Notes under the pieces: generated by a model | What the model was told of the DNA's origin: nothing | Seen by the model: only the letters and a program-made list of their open reading frames with translations | Databases searched by the model: none | Assembly (NCBI RefSeq): GCF_002443255.2 | Contig: NW_019211460.1 | Location: forward strand, 34,261,952 to 34,325,951 | Direction: 5' to 3' | Length of the DNA stretch: 64,000 nt | Source: Varroa destructor | Lineage: Eukaryota > Arthropoda > Arachnida > Mesostigmata > Varroidae | Translations under genes and position numbers: made by a program | Part shown: positions 48,225-59,432 of the stretch, piece by piece | Numbering within the stretch: the first letter of the stretch is position 1 | Layout of the letters: each line of letters begins with the position of its first letter

Positions 48225-49495
48225 CAATAGAATCCATTATCATTCCATGGGTGGGCGAAACGAGGCTTGATCCTGTAGAATCAATCCTTGACTTTTTTCC
48301 CTGGCGAGTTCCACTCCGCAAGTTTTCCAACTAATAGAATCGATATTCCTCTCTTAGCAGGGCAACGATTGCAATCGCGCACTACCCGTAGCAGTAGCAA
48401 CTGTCCCCTTGTCCTCCCGTTAGTTTTCCCACAAACGGAGACCCTCACAGTTGCTCTTGCCGCCATTATCTCTAGATGAGCATATGCTTTTTCCTAGTTA
48501 GCCTTCAAAACGTTTATAGCGAAGCAGAACGAAAGTTGTGCGGGAGAAACTTCACTGTCGCGCTGTTAAGAGCTCATACAGTTGATAGGCACCTTGTCAA
48601 CTCGTCGATTTGCCATAGTAAAGCTGTCAGTAACTTATTGGACACGTAAGACGTTGACAAACACCTCAACAATCCAGTACGCGTGTGTTCTTATCGGTCC
48701 ATTCCTTAGTTCTTTTTTCGATTGACCCGTTCTGAACTGGCAACGAAAATAATAGCAGTAGGCGGTATGATAGCAATTTTCTTGCATTTTTGTTAATTTT
48801 TTTTGCTGTTACGTCATACAAGTGAATAAGAAAAAAAAAAGGAGAGTATATTGCATTGCAAGTAAGCCTCCGTTGCAGGGTCCAGTGAAAACGAATACGT
48901 GCTATGGATAAAAGATTGGCTCATTTCAGACCCATAGGCTGTCCTATTAATCGGCAACAATTAGAAGCAAAAGCAAGTATTAGTTCAATAGGACGGTGGC
49001 TAGACATAAATCAGCGTATGCGTAACCTTGGTACTTTCCTTTGAGGCTTCTGGGGCAATACGAAAATCACCAAATAGGGTTGACTAGTAATAATTCCACT
49101 GGACATATTGCGCAGACAAAATGTTCGTATTACCGGCCATTTAGAATAAATTATTTTATCGAACAATTAGTAATTTTGTAGAACGACTATTTCTATACTA
49201 ATAACCAATCCACGATGTATAGGGTTGATAGAGCACAAAATAGGTGAGCGCAGCAGAGTGTACCACTCAAATTCTAACAATAACTCGTTGTTATTTTCCC
49301 ATTTGCCAGTTAGTTTTTCATTCTCATGAGAACTGATCGAATGTGTTATGGGGTAAAGGAAAAGTGGTGATTTTTCTACGATGTTTGCTTACTTCATGGA
49401 ACTCTCCAATTTTGGTTAAATTTTATAGCTATAAAGTGCCTGTTGGTAGTTGTATAGCTGCAGTTAATAATTCTTCTCTCGCTTAATTCACTACT
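48225..49495. other. Intergenic, no gene seen
   Basis: GC-richer patch at 48.28-48.47 kb with mirrored short ORFs, then AT-rich sequence. No domain. Confidence 0.55.
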
Positions 49496-49693
49496 TTACT
49501 TTCCGCTGTCTTTCTTTGAAGATGCTTTCAACTGCTTTTCATTAACTTCGACCGATACGAATATTTCATGCTGTTTCGGCAGCTGCTTGACGGGGGCAAA
49601 AGATGAAACAAAATATGTGTCGAAAAGACTTTTCTTCCTTTTCCTGGAGCCTCCATATTTTATGGCGTCGACTTGACATAAACTTCCGTCCAT
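49496..49693 (-). CDS. Possible first exon, basic nuclear-type peptide
   Basis: ATG at 49693 opens 65 codons: a GSRKRKKSLF nuclear-localisation-like cluster (about residues 15-24), a mixed middle and a Lys/Ser-rich end. The last codons overlap a GGAAA|GTAAAG donor, so the ORF could be a first exon. A TATAAAT string at about 49732-49738 lies 40-45 bases upstream of the ATG. No domain is recognised, and all three signals are individually weak. Confidence 0.25.
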   Translation of the reverse strand: MDGSLCQVDAIKYGGSRKRKKSLFDTYFVSSFAPVKQLPKQHEIFVSVEVNEKQLKASSKKDSGK

Positions 49694-51369
49694 TCGATCA
49701 AATCACAAAGGGAGATCGCACGTTTGAATGATTTATAGAAGTTAACAAGCAATGAAACGGTAATAAAAAAAGTAAAAAAATAAGCCTAAAATACCACTGT
49801 CGCAACCTATTCTTATTAGGATTCTTATTAGGATAGATTCGGTACCGCCACTTCGATAATACCTGTAAAATCCCATTGTGTCGCTTTACATTTTAGAACC
49901 CGATTCATAGGAATCTACCAAGAAAAGGTCAGGTTTTAACCAGCGTTTCGTAACTGTAAAGGCATCACTATTTCCATGTCATTCTCTAGTACCTATTATT
50001 ATTACCTGCACATCCTTTCCCGGGTTCCACACAAAGTGGGTTTCACTTAAGTGGCATAAGTAGTATCGAGACACAGGCCACCGTAAGGCTGGAGCTCATT
50101 TTAAAAAAAAGCTTGTTTTCAAGCCGTGTACAAGAATCCCGGCATTTTCACTTTGTTTCGATTACTTATTATGAGTGTTAGTGGGAATCAATACTCACAT
50201 ACCGTTGTAAGCTAATTATAGCAGAATTGAATGAATGAAGCATGGAAATAACATTTATTACTAAATATACCAAACATGGAAACTTCCGTAGGCCAGACCA
50301 CCTATTCTAAGTATCGTCAATCTAGCAACAAATCTTGTATGCTTAACTGAACAAAATTACATCCTTGCACTTGTATATGAGACACCAAAAAATAAAGAAA
50401 AAAAAAACATTAGTGATAATCTACAAGTTGACAATCTCATATGCAGCCTTTGCACGCTGCGGACATGTTGAGAGAAGCTACTAATTTTTTTGGAACGATT
50501 CAAGATATTTTTCAGCGAAGGTTGATCTTTGCCCTGAGCAGCTAACATAGCCTAGACAACGTCCTCGTGAACGAAGCTACACAGCATATTCAGTCAACAA
50601 GTGGGCAAAGTTTCCCTGGAACTACGGGCATAACCAAAAACTGTAGCTTACAACGTGCTTGCTGATACGATTTAGGCTTCGGAAGACATTCGAACACTTT
50701 CTGGACCTGGACAACCTGGCAACCTTATTTCAAATTTGAATTACAATTATTGTAAGTTAGCAAAAACTTACAATCTATCTACTATATTACTGTCTATGCT
50801 AATTTTAACTGAAATTTTTCGTCGCTAAGTAACTACACAGTACAAAATGAAAAGGCGAAGAGAAGTTAGACAAGTCGAATTGAATGGGCTAAGAGCTCTA
50901 CTACTTCTAACAATCAACGCGATCATTGGAACCGGATTTAAAGAACGTACCGACAACTTGAGCCCACAAGTTGCAAGTGGAATCAATCTTCGCAATGAGC
51001 GTTGTTTTGCCCTCTAGCTAGCCTGTAAATCTAGGACACTATTCTATTCCGGGTTAAGATTTTGCCTCCTCCTTATTCTCTTAACAACTTGTCATTTTTA
51101 GATTATCTGTGTAACATTTGTTGTCTTATTTAATCAAAACTTGATTCGTAAAATTAAAAAGGTATAAATTCGGTTGAAGAGGACGTCTGCTGATGCTCTC
51201 TAAAAGTTGCGTGTCCACGTAGGTCCTGTTGATGAACGTTACTATCGCCCGTCGCCGATGTCGAGTTTCAAATCGCGAAAATCACATGACTTTGTCTTTT
51301 TTGGCAACTAATTCCTTCAGTCTATCCTGAACAAGCGCTTGCTGATGTAGCACAACTACAATCGCTGCA
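49694..51369. other. Mostly non-coding; possible 3' end of Tudor-like locus
   Basis: A TATGTTAG acceptor near 50549 (minus) is followed by open but conflicting frames to about 50430 around an A7 run, and an AATAAA lies on the minus strand near 50252-50257. This could be the terminal exon of the minus-strand Tudor-like locus, but support is weak. A 12-base direct repeat (ATTCTTATTAGG twice) sits at 49809-49832. Confidence 0.3.
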
Positions 51370-52645
51370 GAATGCGAAAATAAAGAAATCACCTGTCAAC
51401 CGAAGATAATTATTGTATTAGGGTATGGCAAAGCGTCACTGGCCAAATCAACTTCAATGTCCTGATGAGTGTTCTCATTGTACTTGAAAATATCATTTCG
51501 CAGAGTGGTGACGAGCATGCCGGAATGAGACCTGAAATCTTCAACTCACTGAGGAATCGAATGTTGAATACCGAAAAAACAGTAGAAAAACTTATGAAAG
51601 TATGGAAATAAATCAACACATATGATAAGTACAAATCCCAAATTCCACGATTTCGTTGAGTCGAAGACAGCTTCTATCGTCTGTCGTCTGACAACTGACG
51701 GATGGGTTTTCCGGGTTCCTGACGGTTTCCGAAGTCAAGGCAGCTTCTTCGTTCACGACTTGCAACGAAGCAGCCTCGTCTAAAGTAATGCTTTGCTGAC
51801 TTCGTCTGACGCCACCTTCTAGTTTGACTTCCTTAGCAATGAGAGCTTCAGCTACTTGGATTTTATCACAAGTTTTCTGTGGCTTGGTTCCTAGAAAAAG
51901 AGCCTGATTAACATCTTCTGAGGGACATTCGACAGATATATTCTTTCATTCACATCATGGCTAATTCTCCAGAGGAACACGTACGTCCTGGGCAGAGCAT
52001 ACTTTTCTAGCCGTACAGCTAACGGTGTCGCCAATTGCACACGGTTCTTGTGTTCTTTCTATGGAAACGTCTGAAATTGCCATTCCCGGATATTCACTGA
52101 TAAAGATCAGTCTATTGCTTGGTGCGTGCTCGGTGCAGTGTTTTTCAAACTGTAATCGTACAGTGTACTTTTCATCAGTGATCAGTGTTTGCGCAATGCC
52201 TGCACGATTAATCGAAGAGCCTCGTGTCAACGACTCGCCGTCCTGATTCGGCATGGGTAAGGTGCTTCGGGGCTAACCAGCTGATGTTCCCAACAAACCA
52301 ACCAAAAGTTGATTTGCCAACGAAGTCTTGACCGCGTTAGATGTTGGCAGTTTGGAATTTATGGTAACCTTGCGTGTTAGCGATGCACTGTTGCCAACTA
52401 GCATCTGCCAGCAGACGCTGGTCAACAGCTGTCCGCACACTTTTTCATTCTGACTTGCAAAAATCTCGGACAAGTACGATGCTCGCCGGCTGGAGTTCTG
52501 ACAAAATTCCTGTTTGCTAACGGATACTGGCCGGTTGCCTCTCGCTGATAATCTTGAAGTTCTTACTCATTTGTAGCACACGCAACTTCTAGACGGGCGA
52601 CACGTGGGTCGTTCAAGTTAAAATCATATTCAGTCGGTTCTGGTT
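51370..52645 (-). pseudogene. Tudor-like locus, C-terminal coding blocks, decayed
   Basis: Several protein-like blocks follow each other on the minus strand. Near 52643-52480: EPTEYDFNLNDPRVARLEV, then one TAA and a further open stretch. 52473-52273: a 66-codon frame. 52254-51961: 97 open codons with an acidic/basic mix and EPCAIGDTVSC near the end. Three stops (TAG, TGA, TGA) then fall within seven codons, after which the same frame stays open for about 90 codons rich in Glu, Val, Ser and Gln (51930-51650). After a probable intron (GTACTT to TTTCAG) a last block of about 44 codons, with NDIFKYNENTHQDIEV, ends near 51370. Three stops clustered in one frame argue for genuine decay rather than isolated base-call errors. 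Function follows only from being on the same strand as the Tudor exons upstream. Confidence 0.42.
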
Positions 52646-52778
52646 AGCTGCTATAAAACTTCCTAATTGCTGTTTATATATGTCGCTCGATGACTACTTG
52701 CCTAAAGGTTTGATCATGCCCCTGCTCGTGGACAGTCGGAGGCTGTCCTTGGTGAACGACTTCATTTGATTCTTCCGT

Positions 52779-53667
52779 TGACAAACAGTCTGAACGGTAT
52801 TTTGATAAATTATGGCTCTCGAGTCACGTTTATAGAATGCTTGAGAGTCTTCTTTAGATTTTTCCTGAGAATCTTGCTCGTAAACCCCGTCATAATTATC
52901 GTCATAATCTGTCTGAGTACCTTCCGAGTACAATGTTTGAGCTACCTGACAATCTTCGCTGTAAGTTACACGAGCTCTATAGAATTGCTCAATGATTTCG
53001 TTGAGAACAACTTCGTAAGCATATTGGTCGCAACGATCTTGAGCGGTACTTCCAAATTTCGTAGTATCATTCTCATGCTCGAGGCTATCCTCTACGTAGA
53101 CTGGTTGAGTTCCCTAATATGCTGCTTACGTGTGTACGTGCGTACGTAGACAACCTGAGTGTCTTTCCCATAGACGGCCTGCGTACTTGTCTCACACAGA
53201 GCTTCAGTTCCTGTTTTGGGACCTATCCGTACGCCTTTTTCATTAATCACCTGCGCTCCGCTTTTGTATATTAGTTTCTATGCAGGTTCATAGAATATAC
53301 GAATGCTACTTTTGTAAGTCATCCGACCATTTTTTATATATTGTATAGGACCACCTTCCGTATATTCTACGAGGACGGTTTCATAGATGATTTGCGATCC
53401 AGCTTCGTATTGCATAGCAGTCTCATCTTTGCGGATTATTTGACCTGTCGCTTCATGTTTGGCTACAGAAGATGCGCGCTGCTCATCAGCGTTGTATGCA
53501 GCGCTGTCAGACGTCTATCATTAGACGCTGTGCACATGCTCATTATAGAAAGCTTTTTCGAAATCCTGCTTGTACAGTACTTGGTCTCTCTCATCGTATG
53601 TTGCATCAGTCTCTTCTACATACATTGCAGTGCTCTACCGGTATTCTTCGTATGCTTGTTCTGTCAA
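52779..53667 (-). repeat. Coding-type 24-nt tandem repeat: tyrosine octapeptide array
   Basis: About 37 degenerate 24-nt units run along the minus strand. Translated, each gives an eight-residue unit close to Y-(E/K/D)-x-(G/D)-(T/S)-Q-x-(V/I). Examples in order: YEAGSQII, YTEGGPIQ, YIKNGRMT, YKSSIRIF, YKSGAQVI, CETSTQAV, YGKDTQVV, and further on YSEGTQTD, YEQDSQEK, YKRDSRAI. The period is kept although the DNA has diverged, so the array was probably selected as protein. Several stops (for example one TAG within YEPA-stop-KLI) and at least three frameshifts now break it. The antisense strand reads long hydrophobic ORFs (52766-53149 and 53341-53748), which are shadows. The array lies between Tudor-type exons on the same strand and was probably part of that protein. 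The unit was not recognised as a known family. Confidence 0.6.
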
Positions 53668-54110
53668 AACAATATCTGTCTGATGACCTACATTTTTGTC
53701 GGCTGTAGGCGACATACGGCGCTTTCGATACTCTTAGAGTCAATCTGAGTTTTTTCGAAGCCTTATTCTAAGTCTGCATCAAGTACAAAGTTGACACCGT
53801 TTGACCGTATCGTTATCGCATACTCCGGCACCGCAATTTGTTTTTCGTTACAACTGACATCATGAACTATTTAAGGTAACTGAGGTACTTCAATGGACTG
53901 TAGTTGGTTTTTCGACTTAATATAAGCAGAATCTTCCGAGCCCTCAATGCACTCGTCAGTAGACGCCGGCGCGACAGACAGGCCGAACTGTGCCTGCGCC
54001 TATTTTACCCACAACGGATCATCTTGAGCGACGTTTTGAAAAAGCATCGCAGTTTTCGCCCCCTCTGCTTGAATCTCTTTCACTGCACCGAAGGTGGCAC
54101 CAGATAAAGG
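53668..54110 (-). pseudogene. Acidic linker coding block before the octapeptide array
   Basis: From about 54102 one frame reads ATFGAVKEIQAEGAKTAMLF and ends in a TAG near 54001. The next frame then reads a long acidic/Ser/Gln-rich segment (SVAPASTDECIEGSEDSAYI and beyond) to about 53630 with two TAA and one TAG inside. Composition suits a disordered linker leading into the repeat array. It is same strand and contiguous, and probably one exon with the array. The + ORF 53904-54107 is a shadow. Confidence 0.4.
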
Positions 54111-54443
54111 GTATGTCAAATTGATAGAATAAAGTGTCCATGAGGAATTAAGTAAAGAAAAACCCTATGATTCAAAACTTATTATTTAGGGTCACTACGT
54201 TTAAAACTTTCTATTCAAATAATGGACGCATATTATGTGAACTTTATTTGCACGGGTTTCTACTCATTATGACGAACGTGTTCAACAGACCTATGAAGAT
54301 GGGTCTGAATAAAGTCATCGGGTGGCACACCACGACTAGTTCTCTTTATATTCTTCATATTGAAATCATATTCATTCATGGCAGTCCTTACCAATAACAA
54401 ACTAGGAGCATTTAAGGAGCTCAAGGAACTTAAGTATACTAAC

Positions 54444-54577
54444 GTGTTCCAGATCAGCCAAAACCTCTCCAGTAGCAGGTCTAGACTCAATGTAGCGAAG
54501 GCACTTCAGCCCGACGATTTCGTTTACAGAAGTTCGTAGGTCCACTCGCACCTCGGAATCCGCATAAAATTGAGCAG
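54444..54577 (-). pseudogene. Tudor-like locus, small exon
   Basis: A CATCAAG acceptor opens an exon with a natural-looking frame (AAQFYADSEVRVDLRTSV, then EIVGLKCLRYIESRPATGEV) that ends at GAACAC|GTTAGT. The frame is open for all of its 134 nt. Length and style suit a Tudor-SN-like segment flanking a Tudor barrel. The splice phase does not match the previous exon as drawn, which again needs one base gained or lost. Confidence 0.42.
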
Positions 54578-54722
54578 CTTGATGAGATTAGATAGTATAA
54601 AAATCGATCATTAGGGGGATGCATGGAGTCTGGAAGTCCACGATCCAGGTTCAATACATCGCAGAGTATATATAAAAATCAATCATCTCCTTAGTCATGA
54701 CAAATATTCACTGAACAATAAC

Positions 54723-55121
54723 CTGAAAGTTGTAACATTGAACTTCACTGAAAAAAATTCGTTCTGCAGCACTTAAGCCATATGGTGGTAAGCGATCCGC
54801 ATGAGCAAGAAGCTTTCGAGGTACTGCGCACTCAAAACCGCAGTCGGCCAACCAAACCTTGACACTGCGTGGATCTGTAGACGATACAGCCACGCCACGT
54901 TTCCAGTCCCCGTTTAACGGAACTGCAACCAGATGATCTTCCATAGACCCAAGAATTTTCGGAATAGAACTAATCTGTTTTGTTTGAGCAAGTTCAGCTT
55001 CAAGACGAGCTAGGTCCGATAGAGGAAAACGAGCCAATCGCACCAAGACCCGTTGCTCTCCATCGTCGATGACTAGTACAGGCTTCTTCACCTTCTTCTA
55101 CCGGCGGGCGACACGTCAGCA
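54723..55121 (-). pseudogene. Tudor domain exon
   Basis: The exon begins after CTTTTGCAG (AG 55122-55123) and ends at TTTCAG|GTTATT (54723/54722). From 55097 one frame is open for about 125 codons. Its core is a Tudor barrel: MEDHLVAVPLNGDWKRGVAV, DPRSVKVWLADCGFECAVPR, then LPPYGLSAAER. Tudor domains share the pattern of a W-x-RA/RG strand, then V-x-V-x-L/F-x-D-x-G, then a Leu-Pro segment; all three are seen here, with D-C-G for the usual D-Y/N-G. Such domains bind dimethyl-arginine tails of Piwi proteins and build germ granules. The N-terminal 24 bases are read best in another frame (TCRPPVEEGEE), so one base is missing or extra. The exon itself is otherwise clean. Confidence 0.6.
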
Positions 55122-55481
55122 CTGCAAAAGTAAATTGCCGGCAGAATCGCACAAATGCATGCTATTGTAGTCTTCGACAAATGCAATCTATCAGAGAGTT
55201 TCTAGTTTGTTTCAAGTAGCATCGTTCGCGCATAGGCCTATTTGTAGGTACGAAGGTCAAGGAGGGGCTTACGAAAAGAACAATTTTCAAGCCAAGGTGT
55301 ATCGATGTCTAAGCGAAGATAGGGTGTCACCGGTTGATAAAACGAGACGCCAGCCGATGACAACAATTGCACAATAGCAACCCTACTACTTTCGAGAAGA
55401 GCCTCGGCTGGTAAGTCATGCGAAGGTAACCCGTCACCAATGACAGTCTCCGTCCACGTATAATTAGTAATAACAGACATA

Positions 55482-55890
55482 ATTTCTGTAGTTGGCGGGG
55501 ATCATTTAAATGACAGTCGTGTACGCATAGCCTTTCGATAGGTCTCGTTTGGGCCTCAGGTATTAAACGGACACGTATCATTAACCGTATTTGAAATGTA
55601 TAGCAAACATCGTATATGGGCAGATCGCTTAACTGCTCAAGCTTATGTCGCGGATAAACTGGCCATTATCGATCAAGGTCAATGAAACGCGATTCTGTGC
55701 TTCGTTAGCCGTTGGAAGTTTATCTACATGTGCCCGACACCTGAAATCAATATGGGATACACAAGTAATCCGTAGTTTGCGTTCAAAGATTCAGGTCCCT
55801 TTTAAGCCTATGAACATGTCGCAACGATATACATCTTCGCGCAAACAGGTCATATCGCGCTCGTTACAGAATAGTGTAATACACTCATAA
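55482..55890 (-). pseudogene. Second Tudor domain, frameshifted
   Basis: From 55739 the minus strand reads CRAHVDKLPTANEAQNRVSL, then TLIDNGQFIRDISL (IDNG at 55662-55673), a textbook Tudor strand pair with the D-N-G turn. The frame then breaks near 55640. The next frame gives EQLSDLPIYDVCYTFQIRL, the expected Leu-Pro end of the barrel plus linker, and runs to the 55500s. A third frame (55238-55480, 80 codons) continues toward the next exon. N-terminal to the barrel a plausible lead (CVSHIDFR) follows a stop. Two Tudor barrels in tandem are typical of piRNA-pathway Tudor proteins of animals. The stops and shifts mark this copy as dead or badly called. The + ORF 55645-55890 is a shadow. Confidence 0.55.
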
Positions 55891-58043
55891 ACATGCCACA
55901 TGTGGACGTCGCTATATAGACCACTAGTACAATGAAACCTAAATACGTGCTTTCAGTCGTACTTCGTTTCAGCATTTAGGACGGCAGGGCAAGTGTAGAA
56001 ATGCAGGATAAAAATTCAATGCAAGATTGTATTTAACCAATAATTATTCGCTGATACTCCAATCAAAAACACAGCATATCGACGAGGTAACGTACGTATA
56101 ACTCTAAACTTTCGGTTTGGTATCCGCCTGTTTTTTCTAGTATAAAGGCGCAAGCACTACCAGCAAATAATAGCTGGTATTCACTTCTGGTATTCGCTTC
56201 TACCACTGCAGATCGCTTAGACGGAAATGACAATAACAAATAGTTTCAATTGATTGACCTGAACGTTTGAGTCTCGAGTGTTATCCAACCTTTTTGAAAA
56301 TCGCGGACTGAGCGACCTGGACATTCGAACGAACGTTGCTATCGTTCCATGATACTACGCAATGTGCGTGGCCACAACCGACCGTCTAGCCGCTGTAGGA
56401 GATTCTGCTAAACAAATTATGTGTTTACTGTCCAATAAAAACATACAATTGCTCCAACTATATAACTTCCGAGCCATTATTCCTATATCTATGTGTAGAC
56501 ACACGTAAAAAATACATTCGTTTTACATATAGACATATTCGGCCATTATGAAACCGGCAGTATTCACTAATGCTGTGATCTGGTGTTATGGCCCAGATAT
56601 ATATGTAGTATATTGCGATGCGTCAACAACACAACTTGGAAAATGAAACAAAATCATTTCTTACATTAAATTGTACACTACAGGACTAACCGCGTATTGT
56701 CTTATTTCCCCTATATAGTGAGGCGCAATAATTATTGAAGTACACATTCAAGAGAACTAGCGAACATAACATACGTGTGCACTTCATAGAGGTTTAAGCA
56801 ATTTCGGAAGTCAATACGCGTCCAGCCTACCAACAATAACCGGTCCACCCATATCAATAGACAGCCCTCTACGGTTAGCAAGGCCGCCTTCACGTTTAAT
56901 AGGCTAACCCTGGGCTGAAACCGTCGATAATAAACAAACTTTTCTCCAAAGCAAAACAAATAGCTTTTAAATTAAAGCCGACTCGAATCTCAAACGACGC
57001 TAAACGAGGCTTTTCGCCCTCCGTTTCATCTCAAAATTACAATAACGCGGGCGATTTCGAACGTGTTCGATGGCCCCTGTCTGCATAATGTGTTTATTGA
57101 TAACCTGACATCGTCAGAGATCATAGATTTCTCATTTCATCGATAGTGTTTATATTGGTCGAAAGTGTAAAACAGGTACGTAAAAAACAAGTGAACTTAA
57201 GTTAATGGAAAATCGTGTGGGTGCAAGTTGTGCAAGTAATTGAAACTGAATTTATAGATTCATGAAACCTTTCATATAATCGAAAAGAGTGAAGATGTGC
57301 GTCAAGAAAATATCCTGTATTGACAAACGTATGTATTTTGTTAGGATATACGTTGATCTATTGAGGGGTGCTTAAATTGGAAACTCCTTTTGAGGGTGGA
57401 ATAGCCTCTGGCTATGACAGAGTGTTAACAAATGAAAATTCAAACAAATGTGGAGCGCAGTTATACAATCTTCGAGTAGCGCCACGCGTGCTATGGTATT
57501 CCAGAACTCTGTCGTGTGCTATCACTAATGTATTCAAAGTTTTTTCAAAAGGGCTGACTCTGCGGGGTTCAATCAGAGTTCCATAGGGGTCGCGTCGAAT
57601 CGACACCTAGTGTGTTAGAAACTTAAGCGGTATTAGTTCCATTCAGAATACAGTATATTTCGTACTGTCTTCTCACGGCAGTGATGAATTCAACTAAAGT
57701 AAGTATATTTCGTACGTGGGTTTATATTTACGGAAGTAATCATGATGAATACCCGCTATGGTTCGCGTGCCGGAGGTGGTTACTGGAGTATACACACATT
57801 GAGACCACCAAAGCTTTTCTATCTTATAAACACTACATTGGACACATAATCAATAGTAAGGCTAATCATGTTTATCATTTTGATGTTTAATTTCACATCG
57901 AAAAACTCAAACATCGGGAGCTGTTAAATCACTCTGTGCCAGATATGGCTGTACCAGCCATTAGCTACATGTCGAGCAGAAGGCGCAACATCATTGTCCC
58001 CGTTTCAACCAATCCCAATCTACGAAACCCTGTAGAACGTGTT

Positions 58044-58047
<4 letters not shown>
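55891..58047. other. Intergenic, no gene seen
   Basis: AT-rich, with ORFs up to 75 codons only. A short imperfect direct repeat (TGGTATTCACTTC/TGGTATTCGCTTC) lies at 56173-56202. Confidence 0.6.

Positions 58048-58096
<49 letters not shown>
58048..58096. repeat. (AT)n microsatellite
   Basis: About 24 uninterrupted AT units, the longest simple repeat in the window. Overlapping Ile/Tyr-run ORFs here are artefacts. Confidence 0.95.
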
Positions 58097-58099
<3 letters not shown>

Positions 58100-58272
58100 T
58101 TTTAATTTTTTTGACGACTTTTAGGTTCTATTTGCAGCTGCGGTCTGAAATTCTGTTGCCCTCATATCCGATGTGGCTATCGCAACGTTTCAGCCAAATG
58201 AGCACTTCGTTCAAACAGAACAAGACTCGGAACAGATGTTATGCAAGTACCTTTGCGTGATTCCAGCTGCTA

Positions 58273-59432
58273 TTGGGCGTGTGCACGAGCTCAATTAGTA
58301 ACTTAGTTGGTTACAGCGGTTTAATTTACCTGATCTCACTAGTCTATTCCATTTACTCTTTTTTTTTTCGTTTTATTTTGGTTGCTTGTCGCGCCAACCT
58401 TTATATATATGGACTTCCCATTCCATCACAACTGTTTGTGCTAGGCGTCGTCCTATTATCCTCATTTTCAGCTCCCTCTCTGGCAGAACTCAGGTGTATT
58501 AGAAGGCCAACGGAATGCCCCAAGGGATCAAACAGTGGGCAGTAGTCGATCCTGAGCGCTCACCAGAACATCATTTATTCTAGCCTAAAAATGGGACACC
58601 GTATGGGTACGAAAGATCGTCTATCAACGTCTTTGACATTTAAGGCTGAAGTGGTGCGCATTTGCGTTTTTCAGTATTACTGGTTTCAATCTACACTCTC
58701 ATTTATAATATCGGAAGTGCAGAAAGTTCAGGAAACGATAATCGTACATTAACTGCAACGAATTTTGCGTTAAATGGGCAATTAAAGAATGGTAGTTGGT
58801 AACTGCTATAATAATCATAGTATACCATTCACACAGGTTTGTACTGACCCTACAAACACCAGTAAATGTAAATTTTAAAATTCGGAACATTTTTTTGAGA
58901 GACGTTTTTTTCTGTAGAGTGCTTAAAGTGATGTTACAAAGTAAAACGATTGCACCTTTTTATCAACAGTTCACCTTGGCTCAACCTTAATTACAGAGCA
59001 CAATTGTTAGCGGCTTCTACAGGTTATACTGTTTATTGCATTTCATTGTTGTTATCGGGGCTACGTAGTAAAAGCTTATACTGTCTCATAATTTTGACCT
59101 TAGCAGAGATTCTAATTAATTTTATGGGTACCATTGATTTCGTCGCACTGGTGCGTTTAGCTCACCACGTCTTTTCCTTGAACAGAAGGTCTCAAGTACA
59201 TATTAAAAAGATAGATGAGCTTCGTTTAGGCGCCTTCTGGCTCATTGCCTGCCGCGCCACCCTTTACATTTACAATATATACCCTCCTAACTTCGTAGCG
59301 AATTTTTTGAGCAGCATGGATAGCGTAACCAGCCTACCCAGAGCACAGGGGGCCTTGGGCGACAGCGAAAGCTGGGAAGCTACGACCCGGGTAAAAAAGC
59401 AAGGATGGGCACATGACAACCACTCTATCTAG
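58273..59432 (+). CDS. Two hydrophobic ORFs sharing a short peptide
   Basis: ORFs 58273-58545 (90 codons) and 58950-59432 (160 codons) are membrane-like. Both contain a V/I-ACRA-N/T-LYIY peptide, encoded at about 58381 and 59246. Over 11 codons most differences are synonymous third-position changes. The second ORF also has a charged segment (HHVFSLNRRSQVHIKKIDEL) and an acidic end followed by a possible GGTAAA donor near 59391. No receptor family could be assigned, and 11 shared residues may be coincidence. The 160-codon ORF is at the chance limit. Confidence 0.22.

Noticed and set aside
52766..53748. Two long hydrophobic plus-strand ORFs (127 and 135 codons)
   Set aside because: They are the antisense of the minus-strand octapeptide array, whose Gln/Tyr/Glu codons read as Leu/Ile/Phe/Val on the other strand.
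57936..58260. Two ORFs with long Ile-Tyr runs
   Set aside because: Translation of the (AT)n microsatellite.
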